Of a stretch of 64,000 bases of DNA, positions 43,021 through 56,311 are shown piece by piece. The stretch comes from Sinohyriopsis cumingii (taxonomy: Eukaryota; Mollusca; Bivalvia; Unionida; Unionidae). Location: positions 30,083,782-30,147,781 of the forward strand of contig CM068842.1 in the NCBI GenBank assembly GCA_028554795.2. The letters run 5' to 3'. Under the pieces are notes generated by a model, which was not told where the DNA came from, searched no databases, and saw only the letters and a list, made by a program, of their open reading frames with translations. Both the position numbers and the translations under genes were made by a program. Each line of letters starts with the position of its first letter. The stretch's first letter is position 1.

Positions 43021-44079
43021 TAGAAAAAGAAATTAACCTATATATACACAAATCTTATCCTTTACATACACAAATCTATATGCTTTCTTCTAAGCTGGTG
43101 GAAAGAAATAATTTGATATGACAAAGGGCTAGGTCAAGGCCACAGGTTTATGCTATCAGGAAAGATGTATTCATACAACATGGCTATCAACAAAACATAA
43201 ATGCAGTTTTGCAATTATTACATTCCCCAGCTTTTGCATTTTTAAGGTACTTTCAATTATGCATAGTGAATAGATTATTAAAAATGGGATTTACAGTTTT
43301 ATTCAGTGTATCAATGCATATCGACTTGAAAACATCAGTGAATACTCTTACACAGTTCAGCCAGCAATACAGAAATATGTATAAATATTCATAACAAACA
43401 CCAGATCAAACATTTATGATTACAGGGGCTAGTACTAAGTTTTATGACATGTATTGAATGATATGAAGGGTGATCCTTTGAAATTCTTGTCTGCCCTAAA
43501 TCACATATAAATAGAAAGGAATGGCTACTGACCATATTTACTCAAGTCATATTCAAAGCTTATATCTGAACCTGTGTGTACACGGACCAGCAGCTAATAA
43601 AACAAACAGTAAAATCAGAATCATTAAAAAATTTAATTGTCAGTTCTGAAAAGTGCTAGTTTAAGGCTGTTTTTCTGGGGATAATTTCCACTGCTTTATC
43701 CACGTATAACACACACCTAGCTCTGAATGAAACATGACCAAATCTACTATCCCATAATTCACCAGAAATTAAGATTCACTTAAAATCACACTGTATTTAT
43801 CCAGTGATGAGACCATACAAAAAGATATGTGCTACCCTCAAATTTAATTTTTTTCTCACAAGTATTGACAAATTATATCGTCGTCTGATAATAAGTACAT
43901 GCCCTCCTTTTTGACAAATGAATTTGACTGGCCCCTTTTTCTTATCATGGGAGGGGCTCTATACCTACAACAAAATATTTAGATCACAAGCTGCTGTGTG
44001 TTATGTGCTGGCAGTCTAGGTCAATGCTATTACAAGTTTTGCACACAATGTACATGAGAAAAAAAATGATACGAAAATG
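43021..44079. other. 3' flank of the SLC15-like gene, no gene seen
   Basis: A/T-rich DNA beyond the stop codon of the transporter gene. It may hold the 3' untranslated region, but I could not place a clear polyadenylation signal. Confidence 0.4.
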
Positions 44080-44564
44080 TCATCTTTCATCAGAGATCAA
44101 TCTATTGAGCCTTCCAGAGTGATCTTGGCTAATTGTCCGATTAAGATTCACAGGGATTCTTGGCCTTACTCCAACCTCCGATATTGCTGTGCTTGTAGAT
44201 GTCTCATCATCAGCCTTAAAGGGGTTCGGTCTTGTTGCTGTTGCTGGATCTTGCACACTGATACCGATTATTTCTTTACGTAATTTACACTTCCAAATGA
44301 CAATTAGGAATGCCACCAAGCCTAGAACCTGTATGCCACCAAGAGTGTAAAAATAGAAGTCCAAATGACAGGCCTTGTTCCCCCCTATAGAGTTGACACA
44401 GCGACAGTTAATATCTCCTACATTATTACTGTGAAACCAATGACCCATGAGGACATAAATCAATCCTACACTGAATAAACTGCCAAGCCCCGAAAAAAGG
44501 TAGAACAGTCCCATCACGCTGCTCTTTAGGGATTGTGGGGCAATGGAACATGCAAACTCCAGTC
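44080..44564 (-). CDS. SLC15-family (peptide/histidine transporter-like) gene, last coding exon
   Basis: This exon encodes the last membrane helices and cytoplasmic tail of a proton-coupled oligopeptide or histidine transporter (PHT/SLC15A4-like). GLEFACSIAPQSLKSSVMG continues the conserved segment begun in the previous exon. It is followed by GLFYLFSGLGSLF, a loop with paired Cys, and the final helix YFYTLGGIQVLGLVAFLIVI. The tail is Ser/Thr/Arg-rich. A TTTCAG acceptor precedes it, and the phase fits the previous exon (GTAGCAG joined to GACTGGAG). The stop TGA is at 44080. Six exons in all can be read in this window; the first half of the gene lies to the right of it. Confidence 0.9.
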
Positions 44565-46924
44565 CTGAAATACAGACAATGCAGTCGAGTAATATCTTAT
44601 TCTAAATAGGACTTTTTTCATAAATGAATAATTATCAGGTTAAATAGAAATCAAACAAGAGACTCAAATAGGCCCTGGATTGCTCAACTGATGGATATCT
44701 ATCTAATAGCCATATTCAAGAATAGTTGGTCAACAAACCTGGAAAAATATGATACTTCCTGTTGAAATATTTTCCTATTCTGTTGATTGCATATATTATG
44801 AAAACAACTGTTTCAAGGTTTGTCTAGTTTTTTTTATCTTCATCCATATTTAATGGCAAATCAGTATCATTTGTCCAATACTGAAAGGTCTCTATGCCTG
44901 ACACTTTGTCAAAATTGGTCAAATTCTGTTCAGCAGTTGTTTTGTTTTTTGGATAAAGTTGTGTAAATGTTTCTTCAAATTTTGTTTTGTGGTGGATTGG
45001 CATCATTTGTACAAATATGAAAACTCATTATGCCAGAAAGCTTCTAAATTATGTTGAGCAGTTTTTCAGAAGAAATCATTTAAATATTACTGTTTTTTTG
45101 GCAACAATGCCATATTTCATATTGGACTGGCATCAAAATTGAAAGACCTCTATGCAATGATGTTTTATGTCAAATTTGATCAAAATTTTTTGGGGGTAAT
45201 GGAGGCTGTATTTGATGGCAGATCAGCATCTGTTGCACAAAATTGAAAAGTGTGTCCTACTAGGATGCCTTCCGTCTGTCAAATCTGGTCAATTTCATTT
45301 GAATGTTTTATTCTGGAATAAGTTTTTAAAAAGTTTTTCCATGTTTAGTAATGGTGGTGATATATGATGATGGATTGGCATCATCTGTACATATCTGAAA
45401 GGTTTTCTTGTCTGGATGCTTTCCCTCAGGATTGGTCGAATTCTTTACAGCATTTTTGGTGAAGAAATCATCTTAAGGTGTTTCTCATTTTTGTAATTAC
45501 AGCTATATTTGATGGTAGACCAACATTATTGTACTGATCTGAAAATTCTTTTTGCCATAATGTTTTGTCAAGTTTGGTCAAAAATTACATTAATTGGTTT
45601 CAGGGACAACATTGTAAGGGTTGTGTCTTCAGCCATATCAGTAAAATACAATCAAATTCTGTTCAGTTTTGGACAAGAAGCCATTTAAAGGATTCTTTGT
45701 TTTTAGTAATGGTGGCCATATTTAATGGCATATCATCAGTTGTAAAAACTTGAAAGAGCTCTATGCCAGGAAAGTTTCAGTCAAATTTGGTCAAATTCTG
45801 TTAAGAACTTTCTTTTTAGAAACAGTTATTTAACATCTGTTATATTTTTAGTAACAGTGGCCAGGATGCTTTCAACATTTATCAAATTCTAATTTTAGCA
45901 ACAGTGGTCATGAATTGGCAGCTTTTGTACAAATCTGAATGGTCTTCATGCCTGGATGCTTTCAAACATTTATGAGATTCTATAGAGCAGTTTTGAAAAA
46001 AAATTATACAGATGTTATTAAATGTTTTAGTAATGGTTGCCACATCTAAAGTTGGGTCAGCACCAGTTTTACAGGCTTGAAAACCCTTTAAGACAGGATG
46101 CATTCTGTCAAATGTGGTCATATTCTGTTGAGCTGTTCTTGAGACATTTTTTAAAAGTTGTTCTATTTTTAGCAACAGCAGTCATGAAAGAGATTTTTTT
46201 ATACAAAAGATGTCAATATTGCCAACTGTAGTTAGATTTTTGTGCATTTTGGCAATATTTCGTTTAGGATCAACTGAATATAGTCAGAACTGTTTTAGTT
46301 TTAACACAAGTCCGATGTTGATATCACCATCCCTTCAAGAAGAAAAGTGATAACAAATTTGAAGATGGCCAACATGGCTGTTGGTGGTCTGATCAGCATC
46401 ATATTCATTCACTACCAACTAGGTATCATAAAGAGTCTTTTAATAAAAATACCATGAATACATGACCAGCTGTCCTGGGGAAATAGGAATCATAAGAAGT
46501 GGTGAAAACCCCATTCTGATACAGCCATTGATTTGGGAGGAGCAGAAAGAACAATAGTTTCAAGGTAGCCACCATGATGGCTGTATTGAGGGTCAATTTG
46601 CATGATTTTCATTTAGGACCAGATAGACACTGCAAGAACTCCTCTGATGAAAACCCCATATTAAAATGACTTTCTATTTAAGAGTAGTGATAACAAGATT
46701 TTCAAGATGGCCACCATGGTTACCATACTGGGCATCAGATCAGCACCATTTAAATTTAGGACCTGCGAGAACTTTCATGTCATTCCTCCAAGTAGATCAA
46801 AAGAAGTAGTGATAAGTCTTCTGGCAAAAACCCATGCCAATATTCAGGAGAAGTAGCAATAACAAGATTCTCATGATGACTGCTGTGTTGGTCATACTGG
46901 ACATTAGATCAGCACTATTTTTCT

Positions 46925-47530
46925 TAAGGACCAATAAGACACCTTAAGAAGTCTTTCAGTGAAAACCCCCATGTTGATATGACCAACCATTCTGAAGGAC
47001 CAATAAGACACCATAAGAAGTCTTTCAATGAAAACCCCATACTGATATGACCAACCATTCAGGAGGACCAATAAGACACCATATGAAGTCTTTCAATGAA
47101 AACCCCATATTGATATGACCAACCATTCAGGAGGACCAATAAGACACCATAAGAAGTCTTTAAGTGAAACCCCATATTGATATGACCAACCATTCAGGAG
47201 GACCAATAAGACACTATATGAAGTCTTTCAGTGAAAACCCCATGTTGATATGACCAACCATTGAGGAGGACCAATAAGACACCATAAGAAGTCTTTCAGT
47301 GAAAACCCCATAGTGATATGACCAACCATTCAGAAGGACCAATAAGACACCATAAGAAGTCTTTCATTGAAAACCCCATGTTGATATGACCAACCATTGA
47401 GGAGGACCAATAAGACACCATAAGAAGTCTTTCAGTGAAAACCCCATAGTGATATGACCAACCATTGAGGAGGACCAATAAGACACCATAAGAAGTCTTT
47501 CAGTGAAATCCCCATGCTGATATGACCAAC
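46925..47530. repeat. Tandem repeat, 68-bp unit
   Basis: About nine units of 68 bp, each with AGGACCAATAAGACACCATA and CCCATATTGATATGACCAAC. Single copies of the same words occur in other introns (for example near 49340-51180 and 61830-62400), so the array is a local expansion of a dispersed repeat. Confidence 0.85.
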
Positions 47531-48034
47531 CATTCAGGAGACATAGCAACAATGAGATTTTTAAGACTGCTGTGGTAGCCATAATGGACATTTGAGCTGA
47601 GCAGCAGCATTTTTATTCAGGATCTACTCCACAGGATGAATGTGTTTGTAAAGTTCATGGCAATTCTCCAGCCAGTTTAAGAGGAGTAAAATTATGCTAA
47701 TGGATTAAGGGATGACAGATGACAGATCAATGACAAAGAAGCATTTAGTTTACAACTAGATGAGCTAAAAATGCTGTTGTTTTATGACAGAAATCTCTCC
47801 CACAAAAATCAAATGCTAGTGTTTCATGACTGTAGGAGCCATAGCAATAAATACTCAGTAAATCATCTCTTCTTCAATGAATACCAATCTCCGATTGGTT
47901 CAAAAATGGGATGACGCCAATGGTAAAACAATTATGGATAAAAACAATTCCATTCATGCTATTCACTCATAGACAAATTTCAGAAGGTTCTAAGTTCTGA
48001 GTTCAGTACATACTAGAGTTAAGAGGCTACATGA

Positions 48035-48330
48035 ATGTGGGGCCTGGCCCAAATTTCACTAATATATCTCTTATGTTTATATCTAGACTTGAGACATATG
48101 ATTTGTCAAGTTTAAGACAGACTTTAATTTTAGCCAATTAGAACACTGGATTCTAAACTTAAGTCCCGATTCAGATTTAAGTTATATTGGTGGAATCCAG
48201 TCCAGGCACCAATTTCATCAACACAAGTCACAAAGTTAAGTCAAAACATATAGCATTTGATTGGTCAATTTCAAATTATACTTAAATTCCAACCAATTTG
48301 TATGAATTCTAGACTTAATTTCAAGTTGAG
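48035..48330. repeat. Possible MITE-like repeat
   Basis: A/T-rich stretch with repeated AGACTTAA/TTAAGTCT words in both orientations and GCCCAAATTTCACTAATA echoed by GCACCAATTTCATCAACA. No target duplication was found. Confidence 0.3.
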
Positions 48331-48571
48331 AGACTAAGAATTGTGTACAAGAATGAAAGACTTAAAATGAATTTTTAATGTACTAAACCTTACAAACCAA
48401 GATAGATGCACTGAACTGACAAAACTGAAAGTGACATCAAACATCCAGAGCTGGAATAGATTCAATACAGTAACGTTACGGGTAAAAGCTTTCTTATAAA
48501 TAAATCTGACCTAAATTGGTAAATGTTGGGATACGTATATCATAGGAGAATCTTGGTACCTGTAGACTTAC

Positions 48572-48667
48572 CTGCTACACTGGTGAACACTTCACTAAGC
48601 CCAATTAGTGTGTACTGTGGTATCTGATACAATATACTCATATCAGCAGCACAGTAGTTGGAGTTAC
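48572..48667 (-). CDS. SLC15-family gene, internal exon
   Basis: A 96-nt exon with a TTCTACAG acceptor and a GTAAGT donor. It encodes a segment containing ILYQIPQYTLIGLSEVFTSVA, the conserved helix before the last part of SLC15 transporters. The phase fits both neighbouring exons. Confidence 0.9.
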
Positions 48668-48909
48668 CTGTAGAAGAAAATTAACAGTGAAGTATTCAAA
48701 TACAATGCAATCTGCCATATCAGAGACTTCTATATAAAGTACACCTGCTTGTTAGGAACATGTATTGAAGTTGTATATGGAATTTTCCATTCAGATATGG
48801 GTGACCAGAGAGCAGTTTTGGTTGCTTTATCTGCCCTTTCTTTACTCTTTTATACCAAGCTAGCAGCCCAGAGTACAGAATATTTTTTCCAGACAGTATG
48901 AGTACAGCA

Positions 48910-49161
48910 TTATTTCTCCAATATCTGAGATGCTGAGGTGTCAGGTTTAAGATTTTGTAAGGCTGTCAATATGATATAGTTCAAAGCTATTAGTATGGCT
49001 GCAATTTCTTCAATAAAAGCTGTGGCTCTATTCCAGTAACCAGCATGAGGTGATGCAATGGCAGCTCTGACTTTGTCTCCATCTAATAAACCATCTGTAT
49101 ACAGAGATGTATGCCTACAACAGGGGTCTCTAGGAAAGGACAGAACCTGTTGAGGTCTCAT
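48910..49161 (-). pseudogene. LINE fragment with RNase H-like domain
   Basis: An open frame of 83 codons contains SLYTDGLLDGDKVRAA and, 25 residues on, AFIEEIAAILIALNYI. This resembles the first and second acidic motifs of the RNase H domain of non-LTR retrotransposons. It lies alone in an intron and is truncated at both ends. Confidence 0.55.
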
Positions 49162-49299
49162 TCAACTGACAATGATCAAACATAATTTTTGAGGGTGTTG
49201 ATAATCAAGACAGTGATTCTGAAACAGAATTTTGCAACACAGATTTTTTTCTTCTGTTTCTTAGTGAGGACGATTTTGTATAAAGGAAATGGAATGAAG

Positions 49300-51200
49300 T
49301 TTGGTTTCTGAGCATACAATGTTTAGTGTTTTGGCCCACTGTGGTGGCCATATTGGTGGCCAGGTCTGAGTGGATCCATTTTCATTTAGGATCAAACAGA
49401 CATAATAAGAAGTGTTACGGTAAAAAGAAACTTTGTCATATATGACTCTCTGTTCAGGAGATAACAAGATTTTCAGTATGATTGACATCCCAAACACCAA
49501 ATTGGCACCATGTTAAAATCACCATCCATTCATGAGGAATAGTGATAGCAAGATTTCAAGATGGTGTAAAGTTTAATGGCTATCTTCCAAGTAGTTCAGG
49601 AGTAGCGATAACAAACATGTGTTAATGGACAGATGGAGGTCAGACCACAGACAACAGGAATCCCATAAGATGTTCTGGTCTATGACCAACAGAACTAAAA
49701 ACTGCAGTGAAAAACAATAATCTTTTGAAGGGTCTGCCACTCTACTGGGTGAAAAGAATTTCATGGAATTCAAGACCATTTCTTCATTTTAACTGTCAAG
49801 TGTTGAAAACATTTTTTAAAAATTAACTGCTATGGTGCACATGGTGGGTGTTGGCACCATTTTCTTTAGGAAAAAGTAGACATTATTAAATACCTATTGG
49901 TGAAACCCATGTCATAATGATCATTGATTCAGGGGGTAAAGTTATAACAACAGTTTTAAGACAATCATAATGACAGCCATACTGGATGTACAATTGGCAT
50001 CATTTTCATTTAGGACCATCTAGGTATCATACAAAGCCTATTGGTGAAAGCCCCATGATGATATAGCCAACCATTTTCAACAATATTTTCAACTATGATT
50101 TTCCTTTCAGGAGGAGCAGTACTAACAAGATTTTCAAGATGGTTGCTCTGGCAGCCATATTGGATGTCAGATCAGCACAATTTTGATTTAAGACTAGTTA
50201 AACATCATAAGTCTTTTCATGAAAGCACCATGTTGATATGACCATCCATTCAAGACGAGTAGCAATAATCTGATTTTTAATATAGCTGCCATGGTGGCCA
50301 CAATGGATGTTAGGTCAGTACCATTTTTATTTAGGACCAGCTAAGACATCATTAGAAGACTTTAGTGAAAACCATCCATGTAGGAGTTGTAGCAATAACA
50401 CAATTTTCAAGATGCTCACTATTGCAACTGTATCAAATGTCAGAACAGTGGCATTTCATTTCAGACCAACTAGATGAAGCAGTCACTTTGCAAAAACGCC
50501 ATGTGGATATGACTATCCATTCAGCAATAACAAGATTTTTACGATGGCAGCCATATTGGACATCAGATAGCCACTATTTTCTTTAAGACCAACTAGACAT
50601 CATAAGTCTTTTATTGAAAATTCCATGTTGATAAATGACGTTCCATTCAGGAAAAGTAATGATAACAAGATTTACAAGATGGAAATTGTGGTGGTCATAC
50701 TGGATGCCCAAGCAACATTTCATCAGGCCAAGTAGACCATGGGATGAATGTATATGTAAAATTGTATGCTCATCCTCCAAGTAGTTCAGGAGATATAGCA
50801 ATAATAAACTTTTGTGACCATCCATTCAGGAGGAGCAGTGATATTTTGTAAGGTGGCTGCTGTGGTGGCCATATTGGTACCATTTTCATTGAGGACCAAC
50901 TAAACGTGATAAGAAGTCTTTCTGTGAAAACGCCATGGTGGTATGACTATGTAGGAGGTGTAGCAATAAGATTTTCAAGATGGCTGCTGTGGTGGCCATA
51001 ATGGACATCATAGTGGCACCATTTTCATTTAAGACCAAGTAGACAACATAAGAAGTTTTTTGGTGAGAACCCAATGTTCATATGACCATTTGTTTTGGAG
51101 AAGTAGCAATTACAAGATTTTCATATTGAATGTTCAAGCAGCACCATTTCCATCTAAGGACCATATGGTGAATGTGTAGGTAACGTTTCACTGAAATCCT
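49300..51200. repeat. Dispersed intronic repeat family, unit about 150-165 bp
   Basis: Imperfect head-to-tail copies share ACAAGATTTTCAAGATGG, CATATTGGACATCAGAT, TTCATTTAGGACCAA and GTGAAAACCCCATGTTGATA. They fill most of this intron and recur at 52640-53230 and 60690-62420. They carry no coding capacity. Confidence 0.7.
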
Positions 51201-51941
51201 CCAAACAATTTAGGAGAATTAGTGGTAACAAACCTATGCTGATGGATGGGATGAACAACAGACCATCTGATAAGTTCTTGTGGTCTATGACCAGTAGAGC
51301 TAAAATAAAAACCCAAAACAATGAAAAATAAGTGGCACCCAAAGAAAGAGATTTATAACATGCTATCAAGCCACTTCAAAGAATTCCTGTTTCATATTTC
51401 AAACATGATTTCCATACATCTCATAAAGGATAATTTTATTCATCAACAAAGACATAGAGTTGTATTTAGTGAGAATCAATGCTTTTAATAATTGATCAAA
51501 AATACAAAATGGACCTAATTTTGAAAAAATTATTTAACTACTATGAATTCATTCAGATATTTGTGGCTTTGCAAAAATTGTAAGCGATTATCCCTTAAGA
51601 CGATTCAACCTAGGTCATTTGTTAGATTATTACAAATCATCAGCTCTTCATTTATGTTTGTACAAGAAATGGACAGTTGGATGGATGCAGATAACACCAT
51701 AACAACATATATCCAACTAAAAAATGGTCATATGAAAATACTATTTTTCACCATATGATTACAAAATTTCACTATCAGTTTTGGATACATATACTGATGT
51801 GAACACACAAAAAGTCATTATAAAAAATGTGGCTATTAACAGTGACATCATTTTCATCTGACTTTGTTTATCAGCTGATTGTTTGTACTTGAAGGTAATT
51901 AAGCCTATCTATGATCATACAAACTCAGATTAAATATTTAC

Positions 51942-52194
51942 CTATTAGCTGATTAATACATCTGTAACAACAGGTACTCTCCTCGTCTTTGTAGAGACTC
52001 TGTAGACGGAATTTTTCTACCAATCCAGCAGAAAATGCTGCAGTCACAGAGAAAACAAGTCCCAAGGCAATCCTTTTTTCCATGGTGAAATTGTAACCAC
52101 GGCGACTGATCCAGGGGTAGACAACTTTGTTCATGATGGGCAGTATTAAAATCAGAAGAACTAGATCAAATAGAGAAAGCCAGGCTGCTACTAT
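51942..52194 (-). CDS. SLC15-family gene, internal exon
   Basis: A 253-nt exon with a TTTCAG acceptor and a GTAAAT donor. It encodes VAAWLSLFDLVLLILILPIM, then a loop with PWISRRGYNFTMEKRIALG and the helix LVFSVTAAFSAGLVEKFRL, in the order expected for SLC15 transporters. A Cys-rich short stretch (STCCYRC) follows before the next exon. Confidence 0.92.
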
Positions 52195-53589
52195 CTGAAA
52201 CTATTCAATTAACAGCAAACATCAAACACTATCTCTTTATATTATGTTTTCTTCTCTTTTAGTATTACTGACAGATATATAATACATGTGTAAGAAAGAA
52301 ATGTCAGGCATGTATAAAATTAATGACCAAAGGATTAAGAGTCACATTGATATACATGAACATGTAATGTTCAAATGAATCCTTCCTCCAAAATATCAAT
52401 CATGTCCTAGCTTTTGACCTTGACCCACACATTACTCCTCAGGCAAGATATCACTACAATTTATAAGAAATTTATAAGTGTAAACGTGAAGACTACCTGA
52501 ATAACAGTTGCTAAGATACTGTCAACAAGAGTCCCCTGATGAGACATGTTCTCCTGGCTGAAAATAATTTCCAAGAATAAAAGACCATTTCTTCCTTTAA
52601 ACTACCGACTGCTGCAACCATCTCGTATACTCTTCAATAAAATGATCTTCAAATTAGCTTCTCTGGTGGACATATTGTATAACAGATTTTCATTTAGAAC
52701 CAACATCATTAAATATTTTCTGATGGAAATGACATGTTGATATGAGTTTCTGCTTTGAAAAAGTAATGATAGTAAGATTTTCAAGATGACTGCCATGGTA
52801 GTCATACTGGATATCAGATCGGCACCATTTTCCATTTAGGACCAAGAAGCCTTTTGGTGATAACCTCATGGCAATATTACTTTTTGTTCTGGAGTACTGA
52901 TAGCAAGATTTTCAGAATGGCCACTGTGATGGCCATATCCATCATCCAATCAGCATCATCTTCATTTAGAACCAAGTAGACATCATAAAAAGTCTTTATC
53001 TGCAAACCCATTGATAATATGGCCATCCATTCAGAAGTAATGGTAATGACAAGATTTTCAAGATGGCAACCACATATTAAATATTACTAAGTGCCAGCTA
53101 GTTATCATAAGAAGTATTCTAGGAAAAACCTCATATCAGTATCACTATCCATTCAAGGGCAGTAGCCATAACAGGATTTTCATGATGGCTGTTGAGACAG
53201 ATCTGCACGGTTTCAATTTAGGACCAAGTACAGTGTAACCCTGCTATAACATGATGGTCAGGATCCAAAAACATCATTGTGCTATGTACTAAATCATACT
53301 ATAGCCAACCAAGTCAGTTAGCAGAAGAAAATGATACATGCACCAAAAACTTGGTGAGGGCAGGTGGTGGTAACAAAAGTAGGTGCAAAACTATGCACTT
53401 CATTGGCACAGTTACAATCTTAAAACAAGAAATCCACATGAAGTGAAAACAGACATTGCATATATATCATGTTACTTTATTCAGAGAACCGTACATTGGT
53501 ACAATATGTCTAATGTATAACACACAGAAGTAAAATGTGTAGTTATTTTGTCACAGATCATTATGTGTCTGAATTCAAAGCCAAATAAA

Positions 53590-53915
53590 AACATGTGTGA
53601 TTTGGATTTTTAACGTAGCTTTAACAATTTTTCAGTCATATCACTATGATGTTTGCAGTGTGGCAGTTTACAGTGATGCCTAGCACTGGGGCATCATGCC
53701 GCAGACATGTAGCATGATGTCCCACCCAGTCAAATTATCCTGACACCAGGCCGAATAGTCTAAAGACATTCAAATCTCTTAATGCTGAGCGCCAAGCGAG
53801 GCAGCTGTTAGTATCATTTTTGTAAGTCTTTGGTACAACTCAACTGGAGGTCAAACTCACGACCTCCTGCATCCAACGCTCTAACCACTAGGCCACTGAA
53901 GTGGTAATTCTGTAT
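53590..53915 (-). repeat. tRNA-derived SINE copy
   Basis: The same family as at 42530 and 61310, with CAGTGATGCCTAGCACTGGG, TTATCCTGACACCAGGCCG and CTCTAACCACTAGGCCACTG at the reversed tRNA end. Confidence 0.7.
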
Positions 53916-56052
53916 GGAAAGACGAAGCACATCTATGGTTCAGTATGTATGCATGAGTATGTCCCAAGGCCAATAAACGCTGTCTGGATAAATTTCACAC
54001 TTCTAGAATTCTATGCTGTGGATCAGAAAGCTTTATTGTTTTTTTGAAAATCTGATTGAATTTTAGCTACACTTTCATCATCGTATGGTCAACTCATGAT
54101 CAGATCAATCTTGAGCTGTCTTTAACACTGGATTTAATCCGGTCCAGGGCTTCAAACTTCTCTTTAACATTAAAAGCTTTGTTTTCTGTGTAAATACCCA
54201 GTAATTAACACTTTGTCATCAATTACTTTGAACAATTACAGCAAGAACAATTGTTAATCAACAATGCAGTCATTTTTTATAGGATAAGGATGACATTATT
54301 CACTGGTCAACTGATTGCATAGTGATTGTTAAACAACAGAGCCAAGCTACATGCATATGTTGACAGCTTTCATTTTTTAAAACTCTTTTATAACTCATTA
54401 AAACTCATATAACTCATTAAACAGTCTTCCCCTGAGAATGACATATGTTGGCTATTGTTTGAGCAATGATCGTGCAGAGAATGCACTGAGGCAAACTGAA
54501 AGATTTAATGGTTTTATTGTTCATGGATTAGTAATAATAAAATTATGATCTGACATCTTTAAAAAAGTGACAAAAGTGATCAAAGTGCATTGATTGACTA
54601 CTGACACATCTGAAATGAACATTCACAAATTGAAATGTTTAACAACTTTAATCATATAAAGAATGATACAATCAATTCTTCCAGAATGCAACACATCTAG
54701 CCAAATTATTAAATCAAACTCTTGTTTATTTTGACACAAAGAAATTGGTGAAATTATTGTAAAATTATGGGAGCATTACCACAATCATGTTATATTTTAA
54801 TTCATACACAATCTCTTTGCCAAAATGACATGAACTTTTTTAAAAATTGTGCCCTTTGAAAAAAAACTTTTTTTTTCGTGTACCCCCACAAAAATATACA
54901 AAATCTCAAGAGACACACACAATCATGTTATAACCATTCATGTTAAAACCAAATCTTTAATATAATGAAAAGTGCTAGAGAGTGAAAACCTCATCCTGAT
55001 ATAATCAACCATGTAGGAGTAGCAATAACAAGATTTTCAAAATGGAGTCTACGAAAATTTGTCTGTAGATATGAGTGCAAACACCTAGATAGTTGCAGAC
55101 CACATCTGCAATATGAAAATATAGCTATTAGTGATTGGTGCATCATAAATAACGTCATTTACTACAAACTTGCTCCACAGTGTGTTAAACTGAGTCACTT
55201 AACATGTTGGGATTAATGGAATCTATTCTGGGATTTGCAACAAGGCAAGGAAATCCAAGTTACAGGGTTACATTGTTTGTCTCGCCACTCAGCCCATGTA
55301 TTATTTTCTCACCAAATTTTTTCCATTCAAATTAAACTAACCCCTCACTTTTACAATATAGTAAGAACATTAAACATGTAGACTATTCATAAGGTACTAT
55401 TATTGCCCCTCATTTTACATATAGGTCATTCTATTTTTTTTATATTAAATCTAAATAATTATCTCAATAGAATCCAGATATCTACTGCTCTTACAACCCA
55501 AAAAAATAACAAAAAATGCAACAATTTAACAGTTATAATTGTTTTTGGCTTTAAGCACTGCACCATGAAAATTTAGAACAACCTACTTTTATTTTGGAAA
55601 CACCATGCATTAACGGGAATATGTTAATGAGGGCACTGGAATCAATTCAAAGTACAATAGTCCTATGCATGAGAAAACATCAACGCAAAAAAATTTGACG
55701 GAATTGCTGTATTATCATATTTAATAAATGGATTACATATGAAGAAAAAAAGCAATAAGTAGTTAATATTTTTATAAGGATAACTTTTAACTTTCATCAG
55801 TCCTAATTTGGAAAAGATCTATATCATCCAATGATAAGATAATGGGTTCACAAGTCTGACCAACAGTACAATGTGAAATAATTGATATATGTTGGACTGA
55901 CTATTCATGGATAAGTACAGACTGGTGACACTATCATATATAACTCACCATTTCTTTGGAAGAGGTCAAACTGTCTGTGACATATTGGTGTTTTAATTGA
56001 TACTGATTGTAAAATTACCCTCATGCATGAAAGACACCTCAAACACATTACC

Positions 56053-56311
56053 AGGGGCCCCCGAGTGGCCGAGTGGTCTAAAGCGCTCACCTTTCCGGAT
56101 CACTGCCATCTCACCTCTGTCTGCATGGGTTCGAGTCCAAGGCTCGGCTAGCGTGGGTACGTGGGAAAGCCTGCCAGTAGCTTCTCATTGGTCGGTGGTT
56201 CTTCCCTGGGTTTTCCAGGGTTCTTCCTCCACCTGTTATACTGGCCGCCATGTATAGCCTATCTTGTGCTGAAAAATGGTGTTAAATCCTAGAACAACAA
56301 CAACAACAACA
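56053..56311 (+). repeat. tRNA-derived SINE with 14-bp target duplication
   Basis: The head has an A box (GTGGCCGAGTGGTCTAAAGCG) and a B box (GGTTCGAGTCC), as in a Leu/Ser-type tRNA. The body runs to GTGTTAAATCC and ends in an (AAC)n tail. The flanks TCAAACACATTACC at 56039-56052 and 56312-56325 are identical. It is a second SINE family in this locus, full-length and recently inserted. Confidence 0.9.

Larger units (their letters stand above)
44600..48570. other. Intron filled with diverged repeats
   Basis: The last intron of the SLC15-like gene. At 45060-46200 a repeat of roughly 150-190 bp recurs with words such as GGTGGCCATATTTGATGG and CAAATTTGGTCAAATTCTG. At 46360-46920 another family uses ATATTGGACATCAGATCAGC-like and AAGATGGCCACC-like words. 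I see no gene inside. Confidence 0.6.

Noticed and set aside
43021..44079. Possible additional host gene left of the SLC15-like gene
   Set aside because: Only short frames without splice signals or similarity were seen.
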